Source of the DNA: Sphingomonadaceae bacterium
GTDB taxonomy: Bacteria > Pseudomonadota > Alphaproteobacteria > Sphingomonadales > Sphingomonadaceae
DNA length: 62,789 bases
Reading direction: 5' to 3'
Assembly (NCBI GenBank): GCA_947472735.1
Contig: CANJBY010000008.1
Location: forward strand, 1 to 62,789
In this document: one piece after another, positions 17,156 to 25,447 of the stretch
Layout of the letters: every line of letters begins with the position of its first letter
Numbering within the stretch: position 1 is the first letter of the stretch
Notes under the pieces: model-generated
Databases searched by the model: none
Seen by the model: only the letters and a program-made list of their open reading frames with translations
Told to the model about the DNA's origin: nothing
Program-made: the position numbers and the translations under genes

Positions 17156-17923
17156 ATGAGCGATCTGGCAACCAAGGTGATGGCGCTGTTCGGCACGCCG
17201 GATGCAGCCGGCTGGAGCGCCCTGATCGCCCCCGATGCGACTTACGAGAACCTTGCGGAAACGCTGAGTGGCCGTGACGCGGTGGTCGAGCGGCTGCTGT
17301 CCATGCCATTCGCCAGCCTGCTGTGGGAGCGGGTTGACCATCCCGGGGTCGTCCTGAGGGGCACGCCCCTGGCTGGCGCTGGTGGACGCACCTTCGTCCT
17401 CACTGTCGCCGAGCGCGGCGGTTTGATTTCCGGCTTTGGCCAGCAATTCTACGGCGTACCCAAGCCCCCGGCCACGCCGATGGTTATGGATGCCGCGTTC
17501 CGCGAAAAGATCGATACCGCGCTGACCAACAAGCATCCGATCTACATCACTTATGTCGATCCGGCCGGAAGGCCGCAGATGTCGATGCGCGGGTCGATTC
17601 TTACCCTTGGGCCGGACAGTCTCGGCCTGTGGGCGCGGGCCACCAGCGGCATGGCCACTGCGGTGGAGACCAACCCGAACGTGGCGCTGATCTATCGCGA
17701 CGAAGGTGCGCGTTCGACGTACGTGATGGCTGGCCGGGCCCGTGTAGCGACGGATGAGGCAACGCGGACAAAGATCTTCGAGGCGATGCCGGTTCCCGAG
17801 CAGCGCCATGACTTCGCCCGGCTGGGTACAGCATTGGTGATCGATCTTGATCAGGTCACGGGCAATGCCGGCTTCGCTCCGACCGGTCCGATCGACCCGA
17901 TCAACCTGGTGCGCGGGGCCTGA
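17156..17923 (+). CDS. NTF2-like and flavin split-barrel fusion protein
   Basis: This encodes 255 aa with two parts. Residues 1-105 resemble a SnoaL/NTF2-like small ligand-binding domain (ending in the FVLTVAERGGLISGFGQQFY strand region). Residues 110-255 resemble the pyridoxamine 5'-phosphate oxidase-like FMN-binding split barrel: YITYVDPAGRPQMS, SLGLWARATSG and NPNVALIYRD are typical of that fold. The family often binds FMN or F420 and reduces small molecules. The ATG at 17156 has GGGAG 7 nt upstream. It sits just before soxR on the same strand but ends over 110 nt before the SoxR box, so it is not obviously SoxR-controlled. Confidence 0.82.
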   Translation: MSDLATKVMALFGTPDAAGWSALIAPDATYENLAETLSGRDAVVERLLSMPFASLLWERVDHPGVVLRGTPLAGAGGRTFVLTVAERGGLISGFGQQFYGVPKPPATPMVMDAAFREKIDTALTNKHPIYITYVDPAGRPQMSMRGSILTLGPDSLGLWARATSGMATAVETNPNVALIYRDEGARSTYVMAGRARVATDEATRTKIFEAMPVPEQRHDFARLGTALVIDLDQVTGNAGFAPTGPIDPINLVRGA

Positions 17924-18036
17924 TCCTCCTGGCATCGCGCTACGGCGCGAACGCGATCCGCAATGTCCCGGGGCCGGAGAAACGCCCGGACGTGCCCTAA
18001 AGATGCCTGAGACTCAAGTGCTTGTCATGCCAGCAA

Positions 18037-18054
18037 CCTCAAGCTAAGTTCAGG
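18037..18054 (+). promoter_or_regulatory. SoxR box upstream of soxR
   Basis: CCTCAAGCTAAGTTCAGG at 18037-18054 matches the known enterobacterial SoxR operator dyad (CCTCAAGTTAACTTGAGG) at 15 of 18 positions. It begins 45 nt upstream of the soxR ATG, where an autoregulatory site between -35 and -10 would sit. The flanking -35 and -10 hexamers are not clear to me. Confidence 0.7.
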
Positions 18055-18081
18055 TCAAGCTTCAGGCTGAGGACCGGCGTG

Positions 18082-18522
18082 ATGGACAGGAACGACCTTA
18101 TCCCGATCGGGGTGCTGGCCCGGCGAACCGGCTTGGCGGTCTCGGCTATCCGCTTCTACGAAGATCGCGGCCTGGTCTGCGCGATGCGCACCATGGGCAA
18201 CCAGCGGCGCTTCCTGCGTTCGGATATCCGGCGGCTGAGTTTCATCCTGATCGCCCAGCGGCTCGGACTGGGGCTTCCTGCAATCGAGGAAGCGCTGGCA
18301 ACGCTGCCGCAAGGCCGCACTCCAACGTTGACCGACTGGCAGAAGCTTTCACGCTCGATGCGTGCGCAGCTCGACGCCAAGATCCAGCTGCTCACCCGCA
18401 CCCGTGCCAAGCTTGATGAGTGCATCGGCTGCGGCTGCCTGAGCCTCCAGCGCTGCCAGCTCTATAACCGCGATGACCGGGCTGGCGCCGCCGGTCCGGG
18501 CCCCCGGTTCGTGCTGGACTGA
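18082..18522 (+). CDS. soxR: redox-sensitive transcriptional activator SoxR
   Basis: This encodes 146 aa, a MerR-family regulator. The N-terminus is the winged helix with DNA-contacting RFYEDRGL; a dimerisation helix follows. The [2Fe-2S] cluster ligands are complete: C114, C117, C119 and C125 in CIGCGCLSLQRC, which fits CX2CXCX5C. Oxidation of the cluster by superoxide or redox-cycling compounds activates transcription from promoters with an over-long spacer. No soxS is present, as expected outside enterics, so targets are controlled directly. The ATG at 18082 has GAGGA upstream. A SoxR box lies just upstream, suggesting autoregulation. Confidence 0.95.
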   Translation: MDRNDLIPIGVLARRTGLAVSAIRFYEDRGLVCAMRTMGNQRRFLRSDIRRLSFILIAQRLGLGLPAIEEALATLPQGRTPTLTDWQKLSRSMRAQLDAKIQLLTRTRAKLDECIGCGCLSLQRCQLYNRDDRAGAAGPGPRFVLD

Positions 18523-18546
18523 CTTTTGGCCGGCACTCGCCGGATG

Positions 18547-19548
18547 CTAGCCGCGCAGATCGCCCAGGCGGCGCTCCCACGCCAGAGCGTGGCCGACGAT
18601 CGTATCCAGATCAGCGTGGCGCGGAACCCACGGCAGGGTCGCCTTGATCCGCGAGTTGTCGGAGATCAGCGAATCCGGATCACCCGCACGGCGCGGTGAA
18701 AGGCGCCGTTCGATGGTGCGATTGGTCACCCGGTCGACCGCGTCAAGCACCTCGAGCACCGAGAAACCCCGCCCGTAGCCGCAGTTCATCGTCATCGACT
18801 GGGCCGGATCGGCGATCAGTGCCTCAAGCGCGAGGACATGGGCGGATGCCAGGTCCGAGACGTGGATGTAATCGCGCACTCCGGTGCCGTCCGGCGTGGC
18901 ATAGTCCGTCCCGAACACTTCGACATGACCGCGTTTCCCCAGCGCCGCTTCGACCGCGACCTTGATCAGGTGCGTTGCCCCCGCGGTCGACTGGCCGGTG
19001 CGGGCCTGCGGATCGGCACCTGCGACGTTGAAATAGCGTAGCGCGCAATAGTTGAGCGGATGGGCCTTCGCGGTGTCGGCCAGCATCGCCTCGGTCATCA
19101 GCTTGGACATGCCGTAGGGATTGATCGGCTCTCTCGGGCTGTCCTCGGTCACGGGGGAGACCTTGGGTATGCCATAGGTCGCGGCAGTCGAGCTGAAGAT
19201 GAAGTGCGAGAGACCGCCCTTGACCGCAGCCTCGATCAGCGCCCGGCTCTTGGCAGTGTTGTTGTGGTAGTATTTCAGAGGATTTTCGACGGACTCAGGT
19301 ACGATGATCGAACCGGCGAAATGCATGATCGCGCGAGTTCCCTGCTCGCTGAAGATCCGCGCCAGAAGCGCTGCATCCTCAATATCGCCTTCGTAGAGCG
19401 GGACATCATCGGGAACTGCGAAGCGAAAGCCCGTTGTGAGATTGTCGATCACCGTGACGGGCCAGCCGGCGTCCTTGAGGGCGAGAACTGCGTGGGAGCC
19501 GATATAGCCGGCGCCGCCGGTGACGAGGACAGGGAGCTTCTGAGACAT
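18547..19548 (-). CDS. galE: UDP-glucose 4-epimerase
   Basis: This encodes 333 aa, a short-chain-type nucleotide-sugar epimerase interconverting UDP-glucose and UDP-galactose. The NAD-binding GGAGYIG lies at residues 11-17; the catalytic pair appears as SSTAATYG (Ser) and the YGMSK Tyr-Lys motif. Length and the C-terminal RRAGDPDSLISD segment (sugar-binding region) agree with GalE. It supplies UDP-galactose for surface polysaccharide. It is convergent with soxR (24 nt between stops), and divergent from the DUF4136 lipoprotein gene. Confidence 0.94.
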   Translation of the reverse strand: MSQKLPVLVTGGAGYIGSHAVLALKDAGWPVTVIDNLTTGFRFAVPDDVPLYEGDIEDAALLARIFSEQGTRAIMHFAGSIIVPESVENPLKYYHNNTAKSRALIEAAVKGGLSHFIFSSTAATYGIPKVSPVTEDSPREPINPYGMSKLMTEAMLADTAKAHPLNYCALRYFNVAGADPQARTGQSTAGATHLIKVAVEAALGKRGHVEVFGTDYATPDGTGVRDYIHVSDLASAHVLALEALIADPAQSMTMNCGYGRGFSVLEVLDAVDRVTNRTIERRLSPRRAGDPDSLISDNSRIKATLPWVPRHADLDTIVGHALAWERRLGDLRG

Positions 19549-19775
19549 GTTTGTCGGCTAGCACAGGCTCCACGGAAAATGGTTAACGCTATGATGTACG
19601 CGCACTTGTTTCATCGCGCGTACGGTGCAATCCGACTTGGTCCGCACAATCGCGGTGCGTTCACAAGGCCCGGTCAGAACCGAATTCCTCATCGCCGCGC
19701 TCATTCCGCGTTCAGGTGCTTGCGTCGAAGCAAGCGAGGGCCCAGACTCTGCCCGCATGCATTGAGGGTTGCTTG

Positions 19776-20369
19776 ATGACCAGACGCCTGATCCCCCCGC
19801 TCCTGGTAATTGCCGCGCTGACCGGATGCGTCGCGCCGATCGGTCCGGTTGAGGTGACGCGGTTCCACCTTCCCGATGTTACGCCGCTTGGCAAAGGCTC
19901 GATCCTGGTGGTGGCGGCACCGGGCAGCGATGCTGCCAGCCTTGAATTTCGCAGCTACGCTGCGGCGGTAGCGCGCCAGTTGGTGCTGCTGGGCTATGTC
20001 GATAGCCAGAACGGCTCGGCGGGAACGCAAGTCGCCGAGGTCAGGATCACGCGCGAAACCCTCCAGCCGCAGCGCAGCTCAAGCCCGGTAAGCGTCGGGG
20101 TTGGCGGTTCCACCGGCAGCTATGGCTCAGGGCTGGGCGTGGGCATCGGCATCGACCTTTCGGGCCCGCCACCCGCGCAGACTCGTACAGATCTGGCCGT
20201 GACCATCCGCGACCGCGCCGGCGGGCAATCCCTGTGGGAAGGCCGGGCGAGCTTCACGGTCCGCGCGGATTCGCCGCTAGCCGGAACCCAGCTGGGCGCG
20301 GCCAAGCTGGCGGAGGCACTGTTCAAGGGCTTTCCGGGAACCTCGGGCGAGACTATCCAGGTCAAATGA
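19776..20369 (+). CDS. DUF4136-type lipoprotein
   Basis: This encodes 197 aa. A signal peptide ends in the lipobox LTGC, so the protein should be lipidated and, with Val after the Cys, probably reaches the outer membrane. The mature part has alternating strands and a Gly/Ser-rich stretch ([20 protein letters not shown]) in the middle, as in DUF4136 and related conserved lipoproteins whose job is unknown. The ATG at 19776 is selected because the signal peptide begins there; an in-frame ATG at 19716 would add 20 residues. Its stop overlaps the next gene as ATGA, so both are probably made together. Confidence 0.78.
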   Translation: MTRRLIPPLLVIAALTGCVAPIGPVEVTRFHLPDVTPLGKGSILVVAAPGSDAASLEFRSYAAAVARQLVLLGYVDSQNGSAGTQVAEVRITRETLQPQRSSSPVSVGVGGSTGSYGSGLGVGIGIDLSGPPPAQTRTDLAVTIRDRAGGQSLWEGRASFTVRADSPLAGTQLGAAKLAEALFKGFPGTSGETIQVK

Positions 20370-21496
20370 CCTGCATCCAGATCGACAGCGCTTTTGATTC
20401 CGGCAACATCGAGGTGCTTGCCGTTGATGGCGCCACCGCCCGGCTCGCCATCCGCAAGGACTATGCATCCGATTTCTACCAATGGTTCCATTTCCGTGTT
20501 TCGGGAGCGGACGGGCGCGAACTGGTGCTGAAAATCACCGGGCTCGGAGCGTCTGCCTATCCCGGCGGCTGGCCGAACTACCGCGCCGCTGTAAGCGATG
20601 ACCGGGAGTTCTGGGGCCGAACCGAGACGAGCTGGAACAAGGACGAGGACGGCGGCACGCTGACCATCCGCCACACCCCCACCGGCGGCACCTGCTGGTT
20701 CGCCTATTTCGCGCCTTATTCGATGGAACGTCACCACGATCTGGTGGCCAGTGCCGCGTCCACTCCCGGGGTAAGCCACCGCTGCCTTGGCCATAGCCTC
20801 GATGGACAGCCGATCGACTGCCTGGAGCTCGGCGAGGGCGAGCGGCAGGTCTGGCTCTACGCCCGCCAGCATCCCGGTGAGAGCATGGCCGAATGGTGGA
20901 TGGAGGGCCTGATCGCCATGCTGACCGATCCGGCCGATCCCCACGCCCGCCGGCTGCGCCAGCTTTGCCGCTTCCACATCGTCCCCAATGCCAATCCGGA
21001 CGGGTCGCGGCGCGGACACTTGCGGACCAACGCGGCCGGGGTGAACCTCAACCGCGAATGGCACGCTCCATCGCCCCAGCGTTCACCCGAGGTGCTGGCG
21101 ATCCGCAATGCGATGGATGCCACCGGCGTGCACTTCGCGATGGACGTTCACGGTGACGAAGCCATACCGCACGTCTTCATTGCCGGCTTCGAGGGCATTC
21201 CGTCGATCACCGGTGACCAGCAGGCCGGCTACGATCGGTACAAGGCGATCCTCGCCCGCCGCACGCCGGATTTCCAGACACGGTATGGCTATCCGGTTGC
21301 CGGCGCGGGCAGGGCCAACCTCTCGATGTCGACCAACCAGCTGGCCGAACGCTTCGGTTGCGTCTCGATGACGCTGGAAATGCCCTTCAAGGACAATGAC
21401 GACCTGCCGTGCGCAGCGCAGGGCTGGTCGCCCGAACGCTCGATGCTGCTCGGTCGCGATTGCATGGCCGCCCTGCTTGAGTGGCTGAGCAGCTAG
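20366..21496 (+). CDS. M14-family zinc carboxypeptidase, cytosolic-carboxypeptidase type
   Basis: This encodes 376 aa. An N-terminal beta-sandwich domain (residues 1-125) precedes the catalytic domain, the plan of the M14 cytosolic carboxypeptidase (CCP) group. The zinc site is H169-P-G-E172 with the third ligand H262 in DVHGDE, and the catalytic Glu is E338 in MTLEMPF. Eukaryotic relatives remove glutamates from tubulin; the bacterial substrate is unknown. No signal peptide is present, so it should act in the cytoplasm. The ATG overlaps the stop of the DUF4136 lipoprotein gene, an odd pairing of an exported and a cytosolic protein. Confidence 0.92.
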   Translation: MTCIQIDSAFDSGNIEVLAVDGATARLAIRKDYASDFYQWFHFRVSGADGRELVLKITGLGASAYPGGWPNYRAAVSDDREFWGRTETSWNKDEDGGTLTIRHTPTGGTCWFAYFAPYSMERHHDLVASAASTPGVSHRCLGHSLDGQPIDCLELGEGERQVWLYARQHPGESMAEWWMEGLIAMLTDPADPHARRLRQLCRFHIVPNANPDGSRRGHLRTNAAGVNLNREWHAPSPQRSPEVLAIRNAMDATGVHFAMDVHGDEAIPHVFIAGFEGIPSITGDQQAGYDRYKAILARRTPDFQTRYGYPVAGAGRANLSMSTNQLAERFGCVSMTLEMPFKDNDDLPCAAQGWSPERSMLLGRDCMAALLEWLSS

Positions 21497-21500
21497 CGGC

Positions 21501-22022
21501 TCAGCCCCCGAAGACCCCGCAAGCAACCCGCGCGCCGCTGTTGCCGCTGGGATCGGTGCGATAATCGTCCGCTGCGGCGTGGATCACGATGGCGGCACCA
21601 TCGGCATCCAGCAGCGCCTGAGCCAGGCCCAGCGCCGCAAGGCCGAGCGGCACTTCCGCTGAAGCTTTGCCATCCGCACCGGCGACCAGGTTCGGCAGGT
21701 CGCCCATGTGCGAGCCGGCAGGATTTTCCGTTCCGTGCTGATGGCCCAGCGGGTTGAGATGGCCGCCGGCAGTGGTGAAGCCCGGTGCTTCGCATTTGCC
21801 AACGGTATGAAGGTGCATGCCGTGCGGTCCGGGGGTGAGGCCGGTAGCAGCAACCCTGAGGTTGAGCCCGTCGCCTCTCCGGACCACGCTGGCGGTGCCG
21901 GCGGCGGCACCGTTCGCATCGGCAAGAGCCGCACGGGCCACGGGCACATCGGGAGCCTGGACCGAAGCGCATGCGCCGAGGCTGAGTAACGCCAGAGCCA
22001 TTGTCGTCGCGCCGAGGTTCAT
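21501..22022 (-). CDS. sodC: Cu/Zn superoxide dismutase family lipoprotein
   Basis: This encodes 173 aa. The N-terminus has a lipobox LGAC, so it is anchored rather than free in the periplasm. Metal ligands are visible: MHLHTVGKC (Cu His pair and disulfide Cys), GGHLNP and HQHG in the zinc loop, and IVIHAAADDY near the end with the last Cu His and the zinc Asp. CGVF holds the second disulfide Cys. It dismutates superoxide at the cell envelope. AAGGAG is 7 nt upstream of the ATG. It ends convergently 4 nt after the carboxypeptidase gene and is 15 nt downstream of cdd. Confidence 0.94.
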   Translation of the reverse strand: MNLGATTMALALLSLGACASVQAPDVPVARAALADANGAAAGTASVVRRGDGLNLRVAATGLTPGPHGMHLHTVGKCEAPGFTTAGGHLNPLGHQHGTENPAGSHMGDLPNLVAGADGKASAEVPLGLAALGLAQALLDADGAAIVIHAAADDYRTDPSGNSGARVACGVFGG

Positions 22023-22037
22023 CGTCGTTCTCCTTCT

Positions 22038-22484
22038 TCAGCCGAGGTTGGCTGGGCCGAATGCATGAGGAAGCAGTTCGGAAAGGCGTAGCTCCAGCAC
22101 TGTGCTCTCGCTGAAATACCACACCGTCGGGTCCGTTCCCCCGAGTTGGGCGAGTTCGGTCAATACCTGGCGGCACCGGCCGCATGGCGTCACGGGATCG
22201 CCGCGACCGACCGCGCCGGCCTTGCCGCCGATCACCGCCACCGCCAGCAGCGCCCCGCGTCGACCGTCGGCCATGGCTTTGCCCACGGCCACGGTCTCGG
22301 CACACAGGGTCAGGCCGTAGCTCGCGTTCTCCACATTCGCACCGGTGACGATCGCGCCATCGGCAAAGGCCAGCGCAGCGCCGACGTGGAAGCCGGAGTA
22401 GGGGGCATAGGCTTGTGCGGCGGCGTTCCGCGCGGCCGCTAGCAGGGCGTCTCGATCGACGGTCAGGGCTGCACCACTATCCAT
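22038..22484 (-). CDS. cdd: cytidine deaminase
   Basis: This encodes 148 aa, the short homotetrameric type. It deaminates cytidine and deoxycytidine to uridine in pyrimidine salvage. Zinc-site motifs are LCAETVA (Cys and catalytic Glu) and TPCGRCRQVL (two Cys), with YAPYSGFHVGAAL and ENASYGLT in the substrate site. Start ATG 22484 lies inside the 3' end of the upstream gene (22-nt overlap); a much longer open frame to 22589 carries no extra family sequence. Confidence 0.93.
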   Translation of the reverse strand: MDSGAALTVDRDALLAAARNAAAQAYAPYSGFHVGAALAFADGAIVTGANVENASYGLTLCAETVAVGKAMADGRRGALLAVAVIGGKAGAVGRGDPVTPCGRCRQVLTELAQLGGTDPTVWYFSESTVLELRLSELLPHAFGPANLG

Positions 22485-23161
22485 CGTACCGGCTCCTCTT
22501 CCGCCTGCATGTCCAGCTTGGCGTTGGCGGTCCACAGGGTCCACGGACGCCCGCCGTAATTGGGCTGGAAGCGGTCGCGCACCAGCCACAGATTGCGGTC
22601 GATTGCCGTGGCGACGTGATAGCGCTTTTCGAAGCGGTCTGTCACCTTGAGCAGCGCGGCCTTGCCGGTGTGGGTCTCGATCTGATTGATAAAGGTCATC
22701 AGCTCGCTTTCCACCGCTGCGTCGGAGACCTTTACCGGACAGTCGTCGGCCAGCTGGTCAAGCTCGATCGCGGGCGGGAGCAGAGCGGCATCGCGCGGGA
22801 CCACGGTGACGAAGTTGGCAGACTGCTTGTCGGCCGGCTGGCACGGATCATAGCGGTGCACTGCACCCAGCTGGAGCTTCGCCGCCCGCGCCGCTTCGAA
22901 ATTCTCGACAAAGGCCGGATCGCGGGCAAAGGCGCTGGCCGAGGCATCGAGATAGACGAAATCGGCGCCGGCGGACTTCAGCGCCTTCCAGTCTACCACG
23001 CCGTCCTCGCTGCCGATCTCGGCTCCCTGCATCGGCCACACGGTGCGCTCGGGCTGCCAGTGCCGCAAGTACCACCAGCCGATAATGCCCCCAACGATCG
23101 CGATCAGCAGCGCCGCTCCTGCCAAGCGCAGGCGCCAGGCGCGCGGTGCTTTTCTTGCCAT
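22463..23161 (-). CDS. GH25-like membrane-anchored lysozyme-fold protein
   Basis: This encodes 232 aa. A basic head (RKAPRAWRLRL) and one span (AGAALLIAIVGGIIGWW) place the rest in the periplasm. The body resembles GH25 muramidases: VVDWKALKSAGADFVYLDAS at the start of the barrel, a stretch in AIELDQ matching the DxE-like catalytic region, and a C-terminal WTLWTANAKLD strand. The family normally has ygIDvSxxqG at the front; here it is AEIGSEDG, so the first catalytic Asp is missing or displaced and activity is uncertain. It may act on peptidoglycan. The 3' end overlaps cdd. Confidence 0.72.
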   Translation of the reverse strand: MARKAPRAWRLRLAGAALLIAIVGGIIGWWYLRHWQPERTVWPMQGAEIGSEDGVVDWKALKSAGADFVYLDASASAFARDPAFVENFEAARAAKLQLGAVHRYDPCQPADKQSANFVTVVPRDAALLPPAIELDQLADDCPVKVSDAAVESELMTFINQIETHTGKAALLKVTDRFEKRYHVATAIDRNLWLVRDRFQPNYGGRPWTLWTANAKLDMQAEEEPVRWIVVQP

Positions 23162-23189
23162 GTTTGCTGTTGTCCTGCGCCCGGTTCGA

Positions 23190-23672
23190 TCATCCCCTGA
23201 TATGCAGCACGCAGATCAAGGTAAAGAGCCGGCGGGCGGTGGCATGGTCCGTCTCGATCTTTCCCTCGAACCGGTCGAGCAACAGCTCCGCCGCGTGATT
23301 GTGGATGCCGCGCCGGGCCATGTCGATCGTTTCGATTTCCTTGGCCGTCGCCTTGCGCACGGCCTTGTAGTAGCTGTCGCAGACCGCGAAATATTCGCGG
23401 ATCGAACGGCGGAACCGACCCATCGCGAGGATGATCGATTCGAGCGGAGCGCCGGCGGCGTCGGCGATGTCCATCGAGAGCCGCCCGTCGTGCACTGCCA
23501 GGTGCAGACGGTAGGGGCCGTGGTGGCCCGCATCCCACGAACGATGCGGACGGAAGCTGTTCTCTTCGATCAGGTCGAACATCGCAACGCGCCGTTCTTG
23601 CTCGATATCCGGGTTCCGGGCGAGGATCGTAGCTTCATCCAGCTCGATGTTGATGATCCTTGCGTCCGCCAT
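23190..23672 (-). CDS. UPF0262 family protein
   Basis: This encodes 160 aa. The start MADARIINIELDEATI and the RRGIHNHAAELL and RLFTLICVLHIRG segments are those of UPF0262, a conserved alphaproteobacterial family without known function. The protein is soluble and mostly helical with no catalytic motif I can name. The ATG at 23672 fits the family N-terminus; an open frame continues to 23765 but has no matching sequence. It is divergent from dnaB, 122 bp away. Confidence 0.9.
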   Translation of the reverse strand: MADARIINIELDEATILARNPDIEQERRVAMFDLIEENSFRPHRSWDAGHHGPYRLHLAVHDGRLSMDIADAAGAPLESIILAMGRFRRSIREYFAVCDSYYKAVRKATAKEIETIDMARRGIHNHAAELLLDRFEGKIETDHATARRLFTLICVLHIRG

Positions 23673-23794
23673 GCCCGGTGCTTTTCGCAAATGCGAAATG
23701 GCAGGGCAAGCGATTAGCACCGTCCCCGATATCCACAGCCCGGTAGTGCGTGGGCCTGCTTGCATGACCCCGGCGATGCGCTCAAGAGGCGGCC

Positions 23795-25300
23795 ATGGCC
23801 GACGAAGATCTTCTTATCCGCGATGCCGCCGGCGTGCGTGCGCTTCCCGCCAACATCGAGGCAGAGGCGGCCTTCCTCGGAGCCGTGCTGATCGACAACC
23901 GGGTGACCGAGGAATTGCAGGTCAACCTCGTCCCGGGGCATTTCTTCGAACCGGCCCACGCCCGTATCTTCGATCGCATCCGCGTGCTGCTTGATCGCAA
24001 CGCGGTGGTCACCCCGGTCACGCTCAAGCCCTATTTCGAGAGCGACGAGGGACTGAAGGAGTTGGGCGGCGCGGGATATCTGGCGCGGCTCACGGCAGAC
24101 GGACAGGGACTGCTCGCGCCGCGCGAACTGGCCCAGCAGATCTACGATCTCGCGCTGCTCCGCGAACTGGTGACGGTCGGCCGCAACCTCGTTCAGGGGG
24201 CAATGGACACCAGCGAGGAAGTCGCCCCGCTGCAGCGGATCGAACTTGCCGAAGCGGCGCTCTACGCCGTGGCTGAGGGGGCATCCGCCCAATCCGAGGC
24301 GCAGAGCTTCAGCCTTGCCACCCGCACTGCGATTGGCGCAATCGAGAAGGCCTTCAATTCAGGCGGCCACATCTCGGGCAAGACCACCGGACTGACCTCG
24401 ATCAACGAGAAGATCGGCGGGCTGCATGACAGCGATCTGATTATCCTCGCCGGCCGCCCTGGCATGGGCAAGACGTCGCTCGTCACCAACATTGCCTTCA
24501 ACGCAGCCGAGCGACTCCGGCGTGACTTGTCGGACGGGATCGCGGCGGACAAATCGGTCGGCGCGGCCGTGGCCTTCTTCAGTCTCGAAATGAGCGCGGA
24601 TCAGCTGGCTACCCGTATTCTCGCCGAACAGTCGGGGATCAGCAGCGAGGCACTGCGCATGGGCAAGATCAGCCGGGAGGACTTCCAGCAGCTGTCGTTC
24701 GCCAGCCAGCGTCTGGCGGAATTGCCGCTGTACATCGACGACACCCCGGCTTTGTCGATTGCCGCGCTGCGCGCCCGCGCCCGGCGCTTGAAGCGTCGCC
24801 ATGATATCGGACTGGTGGTGGTCGATTATCTTCAATTGCTGCAGGGTACCGGTCGGGCCAACGACAACCGCGTCAATGAAATTTCCGAAATCAGCCGCGG
24901 GCTCAAGACGCTGGCCAAGGAGCTTTCGGTCCCGGTCATCGCGCTCTCGCAGCTCAGCCGCGCGGTGGAACAGCGCGACGACAAGCGCCCGATGCTCTCG
25001 GACTTGCGTGAATCCGGCTCGATCGAGCAGGACGCGGACATGGTCTGGTTCGTGTTCCGCGAGGACTATTACGTCGCCTCCCGTGAGCCCAAGCGCCCGG
25101 TCGAGGGCGATGATGCCAAGTCACACGAGCTGCACGCGACCTGGGCGGCAGAGATGGAGCGGGTTTACGGGCTGGCCGAACTGATCGTCGCCAAGCAGCG
25201 CCACGGTGCTACCGGCAAAGTCCGCTTGCGCTTCGAGCCGCGCATTACCCGGTTCAGCGATCTTGCAGACGATTCCATGGCGGCCGATCGCTACGAGTGA
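23795..25300 (+). CDS. dnaB: replicative DNA helicase DnaB
   Basis: This encodes 501 aa. The N-terminal primase-interaction domain begins with LPANIEAEAAFLGAVL; the RecA-like motor starts near residue 190 with Walker A GRPGMGKTS, Walker B LVVVDYLQLL, and the H4-type segment with LRESGSIEQDADMV. It is the hexameric helicase that unwinds DNA at the fork and recruits primase. The dciA gene, encoding the loader-like partner in bacteria without DnaC or DnaI, is also in the window at 45826. Confidence 0.97.
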   Translation: MADEDLLIRDAAGVRALPANIEAEAAFLGAVLIDNRVTEELQVNLVPGHFFEPAHARIFDRIRVLLDRNAVVTPVTLKPYFESDEGLKELGGAGYLARLTADGQGLLAPRELAQQIYDLALLRELVTVGRNLVQGAMDTSEEVAPLQRIELAEAALYAVAEGASAQSEAQSFSLATRTAIGAIEKAFNSGGHISGKTTGLTSINEKIGGLHDSDLIILAGRPGMGKTSLVTNIAFNAAERLRRDLSDGIAADKSVGAAVAFFSLEMSADQLATRILAEQSGISSEALRMGKISREDFQQLSFASQRLAELPLYIDDTPALSIAALRARARRLKRRHDIGLVVVDYLQLLQGTGRANDNRVNEISEISRGLKTLAKELSVPVIALSQLSRAVEQRDDKRPMLSDLRESGSIEQDADMVWFVFREDYYVASREPKRPVEGDDAKSHELHATWAAEMERVYGLAELIVAKQRHGATGKVRLRFEPRITRFSDLADDSMAADRYE

Positions 25301-25447
25301 TGTCCGTCGGGTGCGATCTGCGCGAAATATTTTTACCACCGATCCGGTCCAATAAAGACAAGTAATGATCCGGGATGCGGCAGCAATTACCTTGCCTTAA
25401 CCGCTATATTCCAGAATATGCCCCGGAAATTAGCGGGGGAATGTAAT

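Noticed and set aside
16421..17935. A 504-codon minus-strand frame opposite prs and the split-barrel gene
   Set aside because: Both genes underneath are well identified, so this is a shadow frame.
17156..18054. Control of the split-barrel flavoprotein gene by the SoxR box
   Set aside because: The box lies after the stop of that gene and points to soxR; no box is seen before 17156.
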